Assembly: GCA_900609035.2 (NCBI GenBank)
Contig: UXAT02000001.1
Span: 62,001 to 126,000 of the forward strand
Length of the DNA: 64,000 nucleotides
From: Candidatus Defluviicoccus seviourii
GTDB taxonomy: Bacteria > Pseudomonadota > Alphaproteobacteria > Rhodospirillales > Defluviicoccaceae
Direction of reading: 5' to 3'
Shown here: piece by piece, positions 11,081-20,015 of the stretch
Position numbering within the stretch: the stretch's first letter is position 1
Layout: the number at the start of each line of letters is the position of its first letter
The notes under the pieces: generated by a model
Databases searched by the model: none
What the model was told of the DNA's origin: nothing
The model's input: the letters and a program-made list of their open reading frames with translations, nothing else
Made by a program: the position numbers and the translations under genes

Positions 11081-11842
11081 ATGAGCGAAACAGCGGCCGC
11101 TTCTTCGCCCGCGAAGGCTCCGTACCGGCGTGTCCTCCTCAAGCTTTCAGGGGAGGCGTTGATGGGGGAGGGGGCCTTCGGTTTCGATGTCGCGACCGTC
11201 GAGCGGATCTGCGCCGACATCGCCCAGGTGCATGCGATGGGCGTGCAGGTGAACCTCGTCGTTGGCGGCGGCAACATCTTTCGCGGTGCGGAGATCGCCG
11301 CTTCGGGTGTTGAGCGAGCCAACGCCGACTACATCGGCATGCTGGCGACGGTGATGAACGCGCTTACGTTGCAAAGCGTTATCGAGCGCCAAGGCGTGCC
11401 GGCGCGGGTCCAGTCCGCCATTCCGATGGCACCGATCTGCGAGCCGTACCGGCGTGACCTGGCGATCCGGCACCTGGAGCAGGGGCGCGTCGTCATCTTT
11501 GCTGCGGGCACCGGCAATCCGTTCTTCACCACGGACACCGCTGCGGCCCTGCGCGCGGTCGAAATGGGATGCGACGCCGTGCTCAAGGGAACCCAGGTCG
11601 ATGGGGTGTATTCGGCCGATCCCAAACACGACGCCGGCGCGCGCCGTTACGATACGCTCACCTTCAGCGAGGTTCTGGCGCAGGACCTACGCGTGATGGA
11701 CACCGCGGCAATTGCACTTGCACGCGACAACCGCTTGCCGATTTTGGTATTCTCGATACACCAGCCTGGTGCGTTCGCAGCCGTGATCGGGGGAAGCGGA
11801 CGATTCACCCTGATCGATGACGGAGGCGGCTGTCGTGGTTGA
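11081..11842 (+). CDS. pyrH: Uridylate kinase
   Basis: Phosphorylates UMP to UDP in pyrimidine synthesis. 253 residues from ATG 11081; the frame is open further upstream inside tsf, but the family start fits here. Signatures: [15 protein letters not shown] (phosphate-binding lysine and glycine loop), [26 protein letters not shown] and [19 protein letters not shown]. It overlaps frr by 8 to 26 bases depending on the frr start used. Confidence 0.96.
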   Translation: MSETAAASSPAKAPYRRVLLKLSGEALMGEGAFGFDVATVERICADIAQVHAMGVQVNLVVGGGNIFRGAEIAASGVERANADYIGMLATVMNALTLQSVIERQGVPARVQSAIPMAPICEPYRRDLAIRHLEQGRVVIFAAGTGNPFFTTDTAAALRAVEMGCDAVLKGTQVDGVYSADPKHDAGARRYDTLTFSEVLAQDLRVMDTAAIALARDNRLPILVFSIHQPGAFAAVIGGSGRFTLIDDGGGCRG

Positions 11843-12404
11843 GACGATTCTGCAAACGCTCAAGCAAGACCTGAACAAACGGATGCAGGGTACGACCGAT
11901 GTGCTGCAGCGGGAGCTGGCGGGCTTGCGCACCGGCCGCGCCTCGGTGAACTTCCTTGAGCCGGTGGTCGTCGATGCCTACGGCGCGCAGATGCCGCTCA
12001 CCCAGGTTGCGACGATCAGCGCGCCGGAGCCGCGCCTGTTGACGGTGCAGGTCTGGGACCGGGCACTGGCCAAGGCGGTCGAGAAGGCCATTCAGGAGGC
12101 GGGTCTCGGCCTCAACCCGGTGACCGAGGGCCAGGTGCTGCGGATCCCGATCCCCGCGCTGACCCAGGAACGCCGCCAGGAGCTGACCAAGGTCGCCCAT
12201 CGGTATGCGGAGGAAGCCCGGGTGGCGATCCGCAATGTGCGCCGGCACGGCATGGAGGAACTCAAGCGGGCTGAGAAAGAGCATCAGCTCTCCGAGGATG
12301 AGCATCGCGACTACGGCAAGCAGGTGCAGACGATGACCGATACCTTCATCAAGAAGATCGACACCATGCTTGAGCAAAAACAAAAGGAAATCATGCAGGT
12401 CTGA
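11817..12404 (+). CDS. frr: Ribosome recycling factor
   Basis: Splits post-termination ribosomes together with EF-G. 195 residues from ATG 11817. A GTG at 11835 is better placed behind GGAGG at 11821-11825 and would give 189 residues with only 8 bases of overlap with pyrH; I consider that start at least as likely. Signatures: [18 protein letters not shown], the hinge and PAPSLLRVQ-like text, and the C-terminal helix [18 protein letters not shown]. Order pyrH-frr-uppS is conserved. Confidence 0.95.
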   Translation: MTEAAVVVETILQTLKQDLNKRMQGTTDVLQRELAGLRTGRASVNFLEPVVVDAYGAQMPLTQVATISAPEPRLLTVQVWDRALAKAVEKAIQEAGLGLNPVTEGQVLRIPIPALTQERRQELTKVAHRYAEEARVAIRNVRRHGMEELKRAEKEHQLSEDEHRDYGKQVQTMTDTFIKKIDTMLEQKQKEIMQV

Positions 12405-12408
12405 CGCG

Positions 12409-13143
12409 ATGGGCGTGTTTCCGCTCGCAGCACCGCCGCCGCCGCCGCCGGCACATGTCGCCATCATCATGGATGGCAACGGCCGCTGGGCGTTGGGCCG
12501 GGGTCTTCGCCGCATCGCCGGCCACAAGCGCGGCGCCGAGGCGGTGCGGACCGCCATTGAGAGCGCGTTGCGCCTGGGCATCTCCTACCTGACCCTGTTC
12601 GGGTTCTCGTCTGAGAACTGGAAGCGGCCGGAGGCCGAGGTCAGGGACCTGATGGGTCTCCTCCGGTACTACCTCAGCAACGAGATTGCTTACTTGAATG
12701 AGCGCGGTGTCCGCCTGCAGGTGATCGGCGATCGCGCCCGGCTGCATCCCGACATTGGCGCCCTGATCGAAAAGGGTGAGCGGGCGACCGCAGCCGGCCG
12801 GCGTCTCACGCTCGTGATTGCTTTGAGCTACGGCGGTCGCAGCGAGATCGCGTCGGCGGCGCGGCGGCTTGCCGAGCGGGTTGCCGCCGGCGAAATCCGG
12901 CCTCACGAGATCGACGAGACGATGATCGCCGGCCACCTCGAGACCTGCGGCATTCCCGATCCCGATCTCCTGATCCGGACCAGCGGCGAAAAGCGCATCA
13001 GCAACTTTCTGTTGTGGCAGTGCGCCTACGCCGAACTGGTGTTCATCGACACGCTGTGGCCTGACTTTACGCGGCAAGACTTCGAGCAAGCCGTCCGCGA
13101 GTACCACGGCCGCGAACGCCGTTACGGCGCGGCGAGTGGCTGA
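12409..13143 (+). CDS. uppS: Undecaprenyl diphosphate synthase
   Basis: Cis-prenyltransferase making the C55 lipid carrier for peptidoglycan and O-antigen synthesis. 244 residues from ATG 12409; the longer open frame begins inside frr. After a short proline run (seven prolines, coded by CCG repeats) comes AHVAIIMDGNGRWA with the catalytic Asp, then GHKRGAEAVR, LTLFGFSSENWKRP, and RTSGEKRISNFLLWQ near the C-terminus, all hallmark motifs. It overlaps cdsA by 8 bases. Confidence 0.96.
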   Translation: MGVFPLAAPPPPPPAHVAIIMDGNGRWALGRGLRRIAGHKRGAEAVRTAIESALRLGISYLTLFGFSSENWKRPEAEVRDLMGLLRYYLSNEIAYLNERGVRLQVIGDRARLHPDIGALIEKGERATAAGRRLTLVIALSYGGRSEIASAARRLAERVAAGEIRPHEIDETMIAGHLETCGIPDPDLLIRTSGEKRISNFLLWQCAYAELVFIDTLWPDFTRQDFEQAVREYHGRERRYGAASG

Positions 13144-13930
13144 GCCTGATTGGCGTGCTCGCCTGCCGCTGCCGCGGATCGTGGCCGCGGTCGTTCTGGC
13201 GCCCCTTGCTCTTGCCTGCCTTTATGCCGGCTCGTCAATCTTTGCGGTCATGGTCGGCTTAGGCGCCGTCATCCTCGCCTTCGAGTGGGTGCGGCTGTGT
13301 GTGAGCGATCGGCCGACCGCACTCGGGCTCGCAATGGCGGCGAGCTTCATTGTCGCCATCGTCGCCGCTTTGGTCTGTGAGGGGGGATCCAGCATCGCGG
13401 TGATCGTCGTTGCTGCGGTGTCTCTGTTTCTCGCCTCGGGCCGCAACGCGTGGATTGCGGCCGGTGTGGTGTATCTCGGGCTGCCGTGCGTGGCGCTGGT
13501 GTGGCTGCACACGACGCTTGCGGCCGGCCCCTCGATCATCTTGTGGCTGTTCGTCGTCATCTGGACGACTGATATCGGAGCGTACACGATCGGTCGTCTC
13601 GTCGGCGGGCCGAAGCTGGCGCCCCGAATCAGCCCCAACAAGACATGGAGCGGCTTTTTCGGCGGCCTTGGGCTCGCGATCGTCTGCGGTTCGCTTTTGC
13701 TCGTCGAGCTGGAGTTGATGGCCGGTCCCGGCGTCATTTTCGCCAGCGGCAGCATCAGTCTGGTCGGCCAGGCGGGCGACCTTCTCGAATCCTGGATTAA
13801 GCGCAGGTTCGGGGTTAAAGATACTGGGAGATTGATCCCTGGGCACGGTGGCCTGCTCGACCGTGTCGACTCGCTGATCACGGCAAGCGTGGTAACGGCC
13901 CTGTTCGTGGTCGTGGGCAGGGGAGGCTGA
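13136..13930 (+). CDS. cdsA: Phosphatidate cytidylyltransferase
   Basis: Integral membrane enzyme making CDP-diacylglycerol for phospholipid synthesis. 264 residues, GTG start overlapping uppS. Several hydrophobic helices span residues 12-200. The C-terminal signature is complete: WIKRRFGVKDTGRLIPGHGG followed by LLDRVDS, plus ISPNKTWSGFFGG upstream of it. The position between uppS and dxr is the conserved one. Confidence 0.95.
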   Translation: MAEPDWRARLPLPRIVAAVVLAPLALACLYAGSSIFAVMVGLGAVILAFEWVRLCVSDRPTALGLAMAASFIVAIVAALVCEGGSSIAVIVVAAVSLFLASGRNAWIAAGVVYLGLPCVALVWLHTTLAAGPSIILWLFVVIWTTDIGAYTIGRLVGGPKLAPRISPNKTWSGFFGGLGLAIVCGSLLLVELELMAGPGVIFASGSISLVGQAGDLLESWIKRRFGVKDTGRLIPGHGGLLDRVDSLITASVVTALFVVVGRGG

Positions 13931-13934
13931 GGAC

Positions 13935-15149
13935 ATGAACGTCGTGGCAACGGCGCAAAGGGCGGAGGCCCAACCGCGGAGCGTCACCATTCTGGGGGCC
14001 ACCGGCTCGGTTGGCTGCAACACGATCGATCTGATCGCGCAAGAGCCCGACCGGTTCGTGGTCGAGGCGCTCACCGGCAACCGCAATGCAGCACTCCTGG
14101 CGCAGCAAGCCCGTCAGGTGCGTGCCCGTCTTGCGGTGGTCGCCGATGAACAAGCCTACCCGGAGCTGAAGGCGGCTCTCGCGGGAACCGGCATCGAGGC
14201 TGCGGCGGGACGGGACGCGCTGATCGAAGCGGCGCTGCGGCCGGCGGAGTGCGTCATGGCCTCGATCGTTGGTGCTGCTGGGCTCGAGCCGACGCTGGCG
14301 GCAGTGCAACGCGGCGCGATCATCGGCCTTGCCAACAAGGAGTGCCTGGTCTGCGCGGGCGAGCTTGTGACGGCCGAAATCGCGCGCTGCAACGGCACGC
14401 TGATTCCGGTCGATTCCGAGCACAGCGCGATCTTTCAGGTCTTTGAGAGCGGCAACGCCGACAAGGTTGAGCGGGTCATCCTCACCGCCTCGGGCGGGCC
14501 GTTCCGTACCTATTCCAGCGAGCAGCTGGTCGCCGTGACGCCGGAACAAGCCGTCGCCCACCCGAACTGGTCGATGGGAGCAAAGATCTCGGTCGATTCG
14601 GCGACGATGATGAACAAGGGACTCGAGATGATCGAGGCCTTTCATCTGTTCCCGGTCCGGGCCGAGCAGATCGAGATCGTCGTTCATCCGCAATCGATCA
14701 TTCACGGCCTGGTCGCGTACTGCGACGGCTCGCTGTTGGCGCAGCTCGGCTGTCCCGACATGCGGACGCCAATCGCCTGTGCGCTTGCCTGGCCGACGCG
14801 GATGGCGACGCCGGCGGCGCGGCTGGATCTGGCCACGATCGCGACACTCACCTTCGAAGCGCCGGACGAGACGCGTTTTCCCGCCCTCCGCCTGGCACAC
14901 GAAGCGCTGGCCGCCGGCGGTGCTGCGCCCGCCATCCTCAACGCTGCCAACGAAGTGGGTGTGCACAGTTTCCTCGCTGGCCGGATCGGTTTCCTCGATA
15001 TCGCGCGCATCGTCGAGGAAACCTTGGGCCGGGTCCCCAACCGCGGCATCGCCACCTTGGCGGATGTCATCGCGGTCGATGCCGAGGCGCGCACTTACGC
15101 GAGTGATGCGACGCAGCGTTGCCACGCAAGAATTACACACGTGTCGTAA
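13935..15149 (+). CDS. dxr: 1-deoxy-D-xylulose 5-phosphate reductoisomerase
   Basis: First committed enzyme of the MEP isoprenoid pathway; converts DXP to MEP with NADPH. 404 residues. The Rossmann motif TILGATGSVGCNTIDLI is near residue 17, LANKECLVCAGEL near 135, metal-ligand region IPVDSEHSAIFQ near 155, and SWSMGAKISVDSATMMNKGLE-type text (NWSMGAKISVDSATMMNKG) near 213. The C-terminal helical domain contains ILNAANEVGVHSFL. It supplies the same isoprenoid route that uppS uses. Confidence 0.96.
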   Translation: MNVVATAQRAEAQPRSVTILGATGSVGCNTIDLIAQEPDRFVVEALTGNRNAALLAQQARQVRARLAVVADEQAYPELKAALAGTGIEAAAGRDALIEAALRPAECVMASIVGAAGLEPTLAAVQRGAIIGLANKECLVCAGELVTAEIARCNGTLIPVDSEHSAIFQVFESGNADKVERVILTASGGPFRTYSSEQLVAVTPEQAVAHPNWSMGAKISVDSATMMNKGLEMIEAFHLFPVRAEQIEIVVHPQSIIHGLVAYCDGSLLAQLGCPDMRTPIACALAWPTRMATPAARLDLATIATLTFEAPDETRFPALRLAHEALAAGGAAPAILNAANEVGVHSFLAGRIGFLDIARIVEETLGRVPNRGIATLADVIAVDAEARTYASDATQRCHARITHVS

Positions 15150-15170
15150 AGGGACGAGAAGAAGCAGCGA

Positions 15171-16292
15171 ATGGTCATCCTCGATTACGCCGTCGATTAC
15201 GTCGTTCCGTTCGTTCTCGTTCTCTCCGCGCTCGTCTTTGTACACGAGCTTGGGCATTACGCCATCGCCCGGCGCTGCGGTGTACGGGTCGAAGTTTTCT
15301 CGATCGGGTTTGGTCCGGAACTGTTCGGCTTTACCGACCGCTTCGAGACGCGTTGGAAATTCAGCGCCATTCCGCTGGGCGGCTATGTCAAGATGTTCGG
15401 CGAGGCCGACCTGGCTGGCGAGACGCCTGCCGCGCCGCTCTCGCTGCATGAGCAGAAAGTCTCGTTCCAGCACAAGACATGCGGACAACGGGCGGCGATC
15501 GTTGCTGCCGGCCCGCTCGCCAATTTCGCCTTTGCACTGCTTCTGCTGGGCGGCCTGTTCGGCATCGTCGGTGCGCCGCGGCCGCTGGCGGCGGTTGGTG
15601 GAGTACAGGACGATAGCGCCGCTGCAGCGGCCGGCATGCGCCAAGGCGATCTCATCGTCAGCATCGACGGCCAGGCGGTGAAGTGGTTCGACGATGTGCG
15701 CACCATCGTTCGCGATCAGCCGGGCACGGCACTCGCCTTCACGCTGTCCCGCGACGGCCAAGAGGTGGTGGTAACGGCGACACCCACGCGCTCGGTCTCG
15801 ACCGAACCCGATTCAGCTGGGCGGGAAACCGGGGTGCTGGGCATCCGGGCCGATCTGGCGCAGGTCGGCTACGAACGGCTGCCGCCGCTCACAGCCGCAT
15901 GGGCCGCGGCGGAACGCTGTTATGGGCTCACCGTCCAGATCCTGCAGGCGCTGTGGCAGATCGTGAGCGGCGCCCGCGGTGCCGATGAACTGGGCGGGCC
16001 GCTGCGGATCGCCCAGCTGTCCGGTCAGATGGCCGAGAACGGCGTCGTCAACCTGGTCTTCTTCATGGCCGCACTCTCCATCAACCTCGGCCTGATCAAC
16101 TTCCTGCCGATCCCCATGCTGGACGGCGGGCACCTGGCGTTCTACGCGATCGAGGCGATCCGCGGCCGGCCGGTCGACAAGCGGGTGCAGGAGTACGGCT
16201 TCCGCTTTGGTTTGATCTTTGTCTTGCTGCTGATGATCTTCGCGACCTGGAACGATCTGTTGTCTCTCAACGTGTTCGGTTTCGTCGAATAG
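15171..16292 (+). CDS. rseP: RIP site-2 metalloprotease
   Basis: Intramembrane zinc protease of the RseP/S2P family, which cleaves anti-sigma factors and leftover signal peptides. 373 residues. The zinc motif HELGH is at residues 25-29 within the first helix, and the third-ligand motif NFLPIPMLDGGH is near 308-320. A single PDZ domain fits about 130-200 (GGVQDDSAAAAAGMRQGDLIVSIDG as the core; the binding groove follows). E. coli RseP has two PDZ domains and is longer. Located between dxr and bamA, as in most alphaproteobacteria. Confidence 0.94.
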   Translation: MVILDYAVDYVVPFVLVLSALVFVHELGHYAIARRCGVRVEVFSIGFGPELFGFTDRFETRWKFSAIPLGGYVKMFGEADLAGETPAAPLSLHEQKVSFQHKTCGQRAAIVAAGPLANFAFALLLLGGLFGIVGAPRPLAAVGGVQDDSAAAAAGMRQGDLIVSIDGQAVKWFDDVRTIVRDQPGTALAFTLSRDGQEVVVTATPTRSVSTEPDSAGRETGVLGIRADLAQVGYERLPPLTAAWAAAERCYGLTVQILQALWQIVSGARGADELGGPLRIAQLSGQMAENGVVNLVFFMAALSINLGLINFLPIPMLDGGHLAFYAIEAIRGRPVDKRVQEYGFRFGLIFVLLLMIFATWNDLLSLNVFGFVE

Positions 16293-16352
16293 AACAATCA
16301 TAGCGGGTTTTGGGGGTAAGGGAGGGGGGCGTGCGCGCTCCCAGGGTGATCG

Positions 16353-18629
16353 ATGCGACGTGCAATCCTGGTGCTCCTGGCGTTATTCGGGCTGATCGCG
16401 GCTGGCGCTGTTGCGCCACTCTCTGCCGCGGAAGAGCAGGTCCGGATCCAAGAAGTCGTCATCAACGGCTTGCAGCGCAGCAGCCCCGACAGCGTGCGGA
16501 CCTATCTGTTGTTGCAGGAGGGCGACCCTTTTGACGCCGACCGGATCGATCGTTCGCTGAAGAATCTGTTCGCGACCGGACGCTTCGCCGATGTCTCGAT
16601 CCAGCGGCAGGGGTCAAGCCTCGTCGTGTCGGTGGTCGAGAACCCGACCGTCAACCGGGTTGCCTTCGAAGGCAACGACAAGCTATCGGACGAAACGCTG
16701 GCGGCGGAAGTGAGCCTCAAGCCGCTTGGCGTGTACACGCAGGCGCGGGTTCAAAGCGACGTCCAGCGGATCCTCACCCTTTACCGGCGCAGCGGCCGCT
16801 TTGCGGCCACGGTCGAACCGAAGCTGATTGAGTTGCCGCAGAACCGGGTTGACGTTGTGTTCGAGATCGCCGAGGGCGAGGCGACCTACGTGCAGACGAT
16901 CCGCTTCATCGGCAACAAGGAATTCAGCGACGGCACGCTGCGCGAGGTCATTCGCACCAAGCAGGCCCGTTGGTGGCGGTTCTTCAGCACCGAGGACACC
17001 TACGACCCCGATCGCCTGTCGCTCGATCGCGAGTTGTTGCGCCGCTTCTACTTGAGCGAGGGGTTCGCCGACTTTCGCGTGCTGTCGGCGGTCGCGGAAC
17101 TGACGCCTGACCGCAAGGACTTTCTAATCACGTTCACGATCGAGGAAGGCGAGCGCTACCACTTCGGCAACATCGCGGTGACGAGCGCGCTTAAAGGATT
17201 GGATCCGGCCGATGTGCGCAATGTCATCGGCTTCAGCGAGGGCGACTGGTACAACGCCGACAAGGTCGAGAAAGCGATCGACGCCTTGGGTCGTTCGGCC
17301 GGCGACCGCGGCTTCGCCTTTGTCGAAGTGCAGCCGCGGCTGGAGCGCGACCGCGAAAAACGCACCGTCAACGTCACGTTCGCGATTGAGGAAGGCCGGC
17401 GGGTGTTTGTCGAGCGGATCGACATTACCGGCAACGTGCGGACGCTGGATCGGGTCATCCGCCGTGAGTTTCGCCTGATCGAGGGCGACGCCTATAACAC
17501 GGCGAAGCTGCGGCGCTCGCGCCAACGCATTCAGGATCTCGACTTCTTCCAGAAGGTGGTGGTGGAAGAGTCGCCGGGCAGTGCGCCCGATAAAGCCATC
17601 ATCAAGGTTGCGGTCGAGGAAAAGCCCACCGGCGCACTCTCGATCGGGGCAGGTTTCTCGACCGGCAGCGGCTTCCTTGGCGATCTCAGTATTCGAGAGC
17701 GCAACCTTTTGGGCCGCGGCCAGGATCTGAAAGCCTCGCTGATGCTGGGTCAGAAGCAGCAGCAGATCGACATGGCCTTCACCGAGCCCTATTTCCTTGA
17801 TCGGGAAATCGCGGCCGGCTTCGACCTCTTCCTCATCGAGATCGACCGTCAGGACGAGAGCTCCTTCGACTCCCGGACCGCGGGCGGTGACGTGCGCATG
17901 AACTATCCCGTCACCGAGAACATCTCGCAAGGGTGGAAGTACACGTACAAGCTGAGCGAAATCAAGAACGTCCCCAATGATGCATCCGTCTACATCGCCA
18001 AGGACGAGGGCACGGAGTATATTTCGGAGCTGTCACATACGATTACCTACGACCGCCGCGACAGCCGCATCAACCCGACGGATGGCTATTTCGGTCGTCT
18101 GCGCACCGATGTCGCCGGCCTTGGCGGCACCGTCGCCTATCTGCGCAATCGGCTCGAAGCCGGTTACTACTACCCTGTCGCTCAAGGGCTGGTGCTGTCG
18201 CTGACCGGTTCGGCCGGCCATATCGATGGCATCGGCGAGGATGTCCGCGTGCTGGACCGCTTCTTCCTTGGCGGCGCCGACTTGCGCGGCTTCAAGACGG
18301 ACGGCGTTGGCCCGCGCGATTCCGACACTAACGATGCCCTCGGCGGCGAATTTTTCTACTCCGGGTCGTTGCAGCTCAGCTTCCCGTTAGGGCTGCCGGA
18401 GGAGTTGCAGATTCGCGGCCGTGTGTTCTCGGATGTCGGCAGCTTGTGGCACCTCTCGGACTCCGGACCTGGGATCGACGAGGATACCGACCCTCGGGTT
18501 TCGGTCGGTGTCGGCCTGACCTGGGTTTCGCCGTTCGGCCCGCTCGGCGTCGATCTCGGCTTTGCGCTCATAAAGCAAAGCTACGATGAGACCGAGATCC
18601 TGCGCATCAACTTCGGCACGAGGTTCTGA
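16353..18629 (+). CDS. bamA: Outer membrane protein assembly factor BamA
   Basis: Central subunit of the machine that inserts beta-barrel proteins into the outer membrane. 758 residues with a clear signal peptide (MRRAILVLLALFGLIAAG, ending near PLSAAEE). Five POTRA repeats fill about residues 27-350; each ends with patterns such as 'FATGRFADVSIQ', 'FIGNKEFSDGTLREVI' and 'ITGNVRTLDRVIRREF'. The C-terminal barrel includes the loop-6 motif VLDRFFLGGADLRGF (canonical VRGF replaced by LRGF) and ends in NFGTRF with the terminal aromatic residue needed for barrel recognition. Confidence 0.96.
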   Translation: MRRAILVLLALFGLIAAGAVAPLSAAEEQVRIQEVVINGLQRSSPDSVRTYLLLQEGDPFDADRIDRSLKNLFATGRFADVSIQRQGSSLVVSVVENPTVNRVAFEGNDKLSDETLAAEVSLKPLGVYTQARVQSDVQRILTLYRRSGRFAATVEPKLIELPQNRVDVVFEIAEGEATYVQTIRFIGNKEFSDGTLREVIRTKQARWWRFFSTEDTYDPDRLSLDRELLRRFYLSEGFADFRVLSAVAELTPDRKDFLITFTIEEGERYHFGNIAVTSALKGLDPADVRNVIGFSEGDWYNADKVEKAIDALGRSAGDRGFAFVEVQPRLERDREKRTVNVTFAIEEGRRVFVERIDITGNVRTLDRVIRREFRLIEGDAYNTAKLRRSRQRIQDLDFFQKVVVEESPGSAPDKAIIKVAVEEKPTGALSIGAGFSTGSGFLGDLSIRERNLLGRGQDLKASLMLGQKQQQIDMAFTEPYFLDREIAAGFDLFLIEIDRQDESSFDSRTAGGDVRMNYPVTENISQGWKYTYKLSEIKNVPNDASVYIAKDEGTEYISELSHTITYDRRDSRINPTDGYFGRLRTDVAGLGGTVAYLRNRLEAGYYYPVAQGLVLSLTGSAGHIDGIGEDVRVLDRFFLGGADLRGFKTDGVGPRDSDTNDALGGEFFYSGSLQLSFPLGLPEELQIRGRVFSDVGSLWHLSDSGPGIDEDTDPRVSVGVGLTWVSPFGPLGVDLGFALIKQSYDETEILRINFGTRF

Positions 18630-19205
18630 TTGGTCCGCTGGAGCTGGCTGTTTGCGTTGCTGCTGCTCGCCACCCCCGCCGCCGGTGCGGAACCGGGGGT
18701 GAGCGCTGCGCCCCGGATTGGCGCCGCCGATGCGTCGCCGGTCATAGCTGTCGTTGATTTTGCTGCCGTTCGCCGCGATGCGAGCGCAGCCAAAGCGATC
18801 GCGCAAAAGCTCGAAACCTTCGTCAGCGCCTACCAGAGCGACGTCGAGCGCGAAGAGAGTGCCCTGCGCGGTGCTCAGGAGGCGTTGAAGCGAAAGCAGG
18901 CGGCGCTGCCGTCCGAGGCCTACGCTGTTGAGCGCCGGAGTTGGGAGCAAGCCGTGGCGGACGCACAACGCCGCTTCATGCGCCGCCGCCAGGCCATGGA
19001 TGAAGCGCGCGCGCAAGCCTGGCAGCAGGTGAACGAAGCGTTGGGTACGGTCATCCGCGGGCTCGCGGCCGAACGCAATCTGCAGATTGTGCTGCGGAAG
19101 GACCAGGCGTTCTGGGTCGCCGCGGAACTTGACGTGACCGACGAAGTGCTCAACCGCTTGAACCAGATCCTGCCGACCGTCGAGATCCAGGCGATCGAAG
19201 GCTAG
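18630..19205 (+). CDS. skp: OmpH/Skp-family periplasmic chaperone
   Basis: 191 residues, TTG start placed directly after the bamA stop. Residues 1-20 form a signal peptide (WSWLFALLLLATPAAGAE). The mature part starts with the Skp-like strand PVIAVVDFAAVRRDASAAKAI and continues as a long charged helical region rich in Glu, Gln, Arg and Ala (about residues 65-145), which fits the coiled-coil tentacles. The end NRLNQILPTVEIQ is the usual C-terminal strand. It likely escorts outer-membrane proteins to BamA; adjacency and missing spacer support co-translation. Confidence 0.88.
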   Translation: MVRWSWLFALLLLATPAAGAEPGVSAAPRIGAADASPVIAVVDFAAVRRDASAAKAIAQKLETFVSAYQSDVEREESALRGAQEALKRKQAALPSEAYAVERRSWEQAVADAQRRFMRRRQAMDEARAQAWQQVNEALGTVIRGLAAERNLQIVLRKDQAFWVAAELDVTDEVLNRLNQILPTVEIQAIEG

Positions 19206-19391
19206 CGGACGGCGGACATTCTCCGAAAAGCCCTTGCGAAGCCCCTTGCGATAGTCAAGAAAGGTGCCATCGTTGTAACGGCCGCCGTAGATCACGAGCG
19301 GCAGGTTTTTCGGGCGGGTTTGCGCGATCCACGGGAGCGCTGGCGCGTAAGTGGGGAAGTGGCAATCTCGGCCCGGCCATAGCAAGAGCGG
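19206..19391. other. Gap where lpxD is normally found
   Basis: 186 bases between skp and fabZ with no plus-strand gene. On the minus strand one frame is open throughout and reads a protein-like segment including LPLVIYGGRYNDGTFLDY, but it runs on antisense into skp and bamA and has no clear start. It could be a gene remnant or chance openness in GC-rich DNA. Confidence 0.35.
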
Positions 19392-19859
19392 ATGAAGAAG
19401 ATCGTGCTGACCACGACCACGCAATCAATCGACGTCGAAGGCATCCAACGGTTGCTGCCACATCGTTACCCGATGTTGATGATCGATCGCGTCATCGACA
19501 TGGAATCCGGGCTGCGGGCGACCGGCATCAAGAACGTCACCATCAACGAGCCATTTTTTCAGGGCCACTTCCCTGGCCATCCGGTGATGCCGGGCGTGTT
19601 GATTATCGAGGCGATGGCCCAGACCGCGGCTGTTGTCGTCGTCACGGCCCTTGAACGCGAACGCGACGGCAGCGTGGTCTATTTCATGTCGATCGATCAG
19701 GCACGCTTTCGCAAGCCGGTGCTTCCGGGCGATACCATGTATCTTCACGTGGAGAAGCAGAGAAGCCGCGGAAACGTTTGGAAATTCACGGGTCTTGCCA
19801 AAGTCAACGACGTCCTAGTGGCCGAGGCCACGTACGCCGCGATGATCCGCGATCTCTAG
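19392..19859 (+). CDS. fabZ: 3-hydroxyacyl-ACP dehydratase FabZ
   Basis: Hot-dog-fold dehydratase of fatty-acid synthesis; removes water from beta-hydroxyacyl-ACP. 155 residues. [14 protein letters not shown] marks the N-terminal part, and [23 protein letters not shown] spans the catalytic His (GHFPGH) and the helix carrying the catalytic Glu; both residues are present. The usual partners lpxD (upstream) and lpxA (downstream) are missing on both sides, which is unusual for this cluster. Confidence 0.96.
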   Translation: MKKIVLTTTTQSIDVEGIQRLLPHRYPMLMIDRVIDMESGLRATGIKNVTINEPFFQGHFPGHPVMPGVLIIEAMAQTAAVVVVTALERERDGSVVYFMSIDQARFRKPVLPGDTMYLHVEKQRSRGNVWKFTGLAKVNDVLVAEATYAAMIRDL

Positions 19860-19962
19860 AGCGCTGGCAAAAGCAGAGGGTGCGCCTGGCTTGGCGCCCA
19901 TCCTCGGCTCCGCCATCATCGCCGTCTGAGCCAAGCATCCTCGTTTGAGGCTGAACGAAAGA

Positions 19963-19994
19963 GGGGCGCCGCTTCAGGCGACGCCCCCTTTTCG
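19963..19994. terminator. Bidirectional terminator between fabZ and pfp
   Basis: GGGG at 19963-19966 with CGCC at 19967-19970 folds against GGCG and CCCC at 19977-19988 (small bulge), loop GCTTCA, followed by TTTT on the plus strand. Read from the other strand the stem is followed by CTCTTTC. It lies between the convergent fabZ and phosphofructokinase genes. Confidence 0.8.
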
Positions 19995-20015
19995 TACGCG
20001 CGATGCCTCTGCCGA

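Noticed and set aside
13878-15761. Open frame of 627 codons on the minus strand antisense to dxr and rseP
   Set aside because: Shadow of two clear genes; composition is Arg/Asp/His-rich as expected for antisense frames.
18387-19424. 345-codon minus-strand frame across skp and the end of bamA as a full gene
   Set aside because: Most of it is antisense to clear genes; only the 19206-19391 part is unexplained and is reported as a finding.
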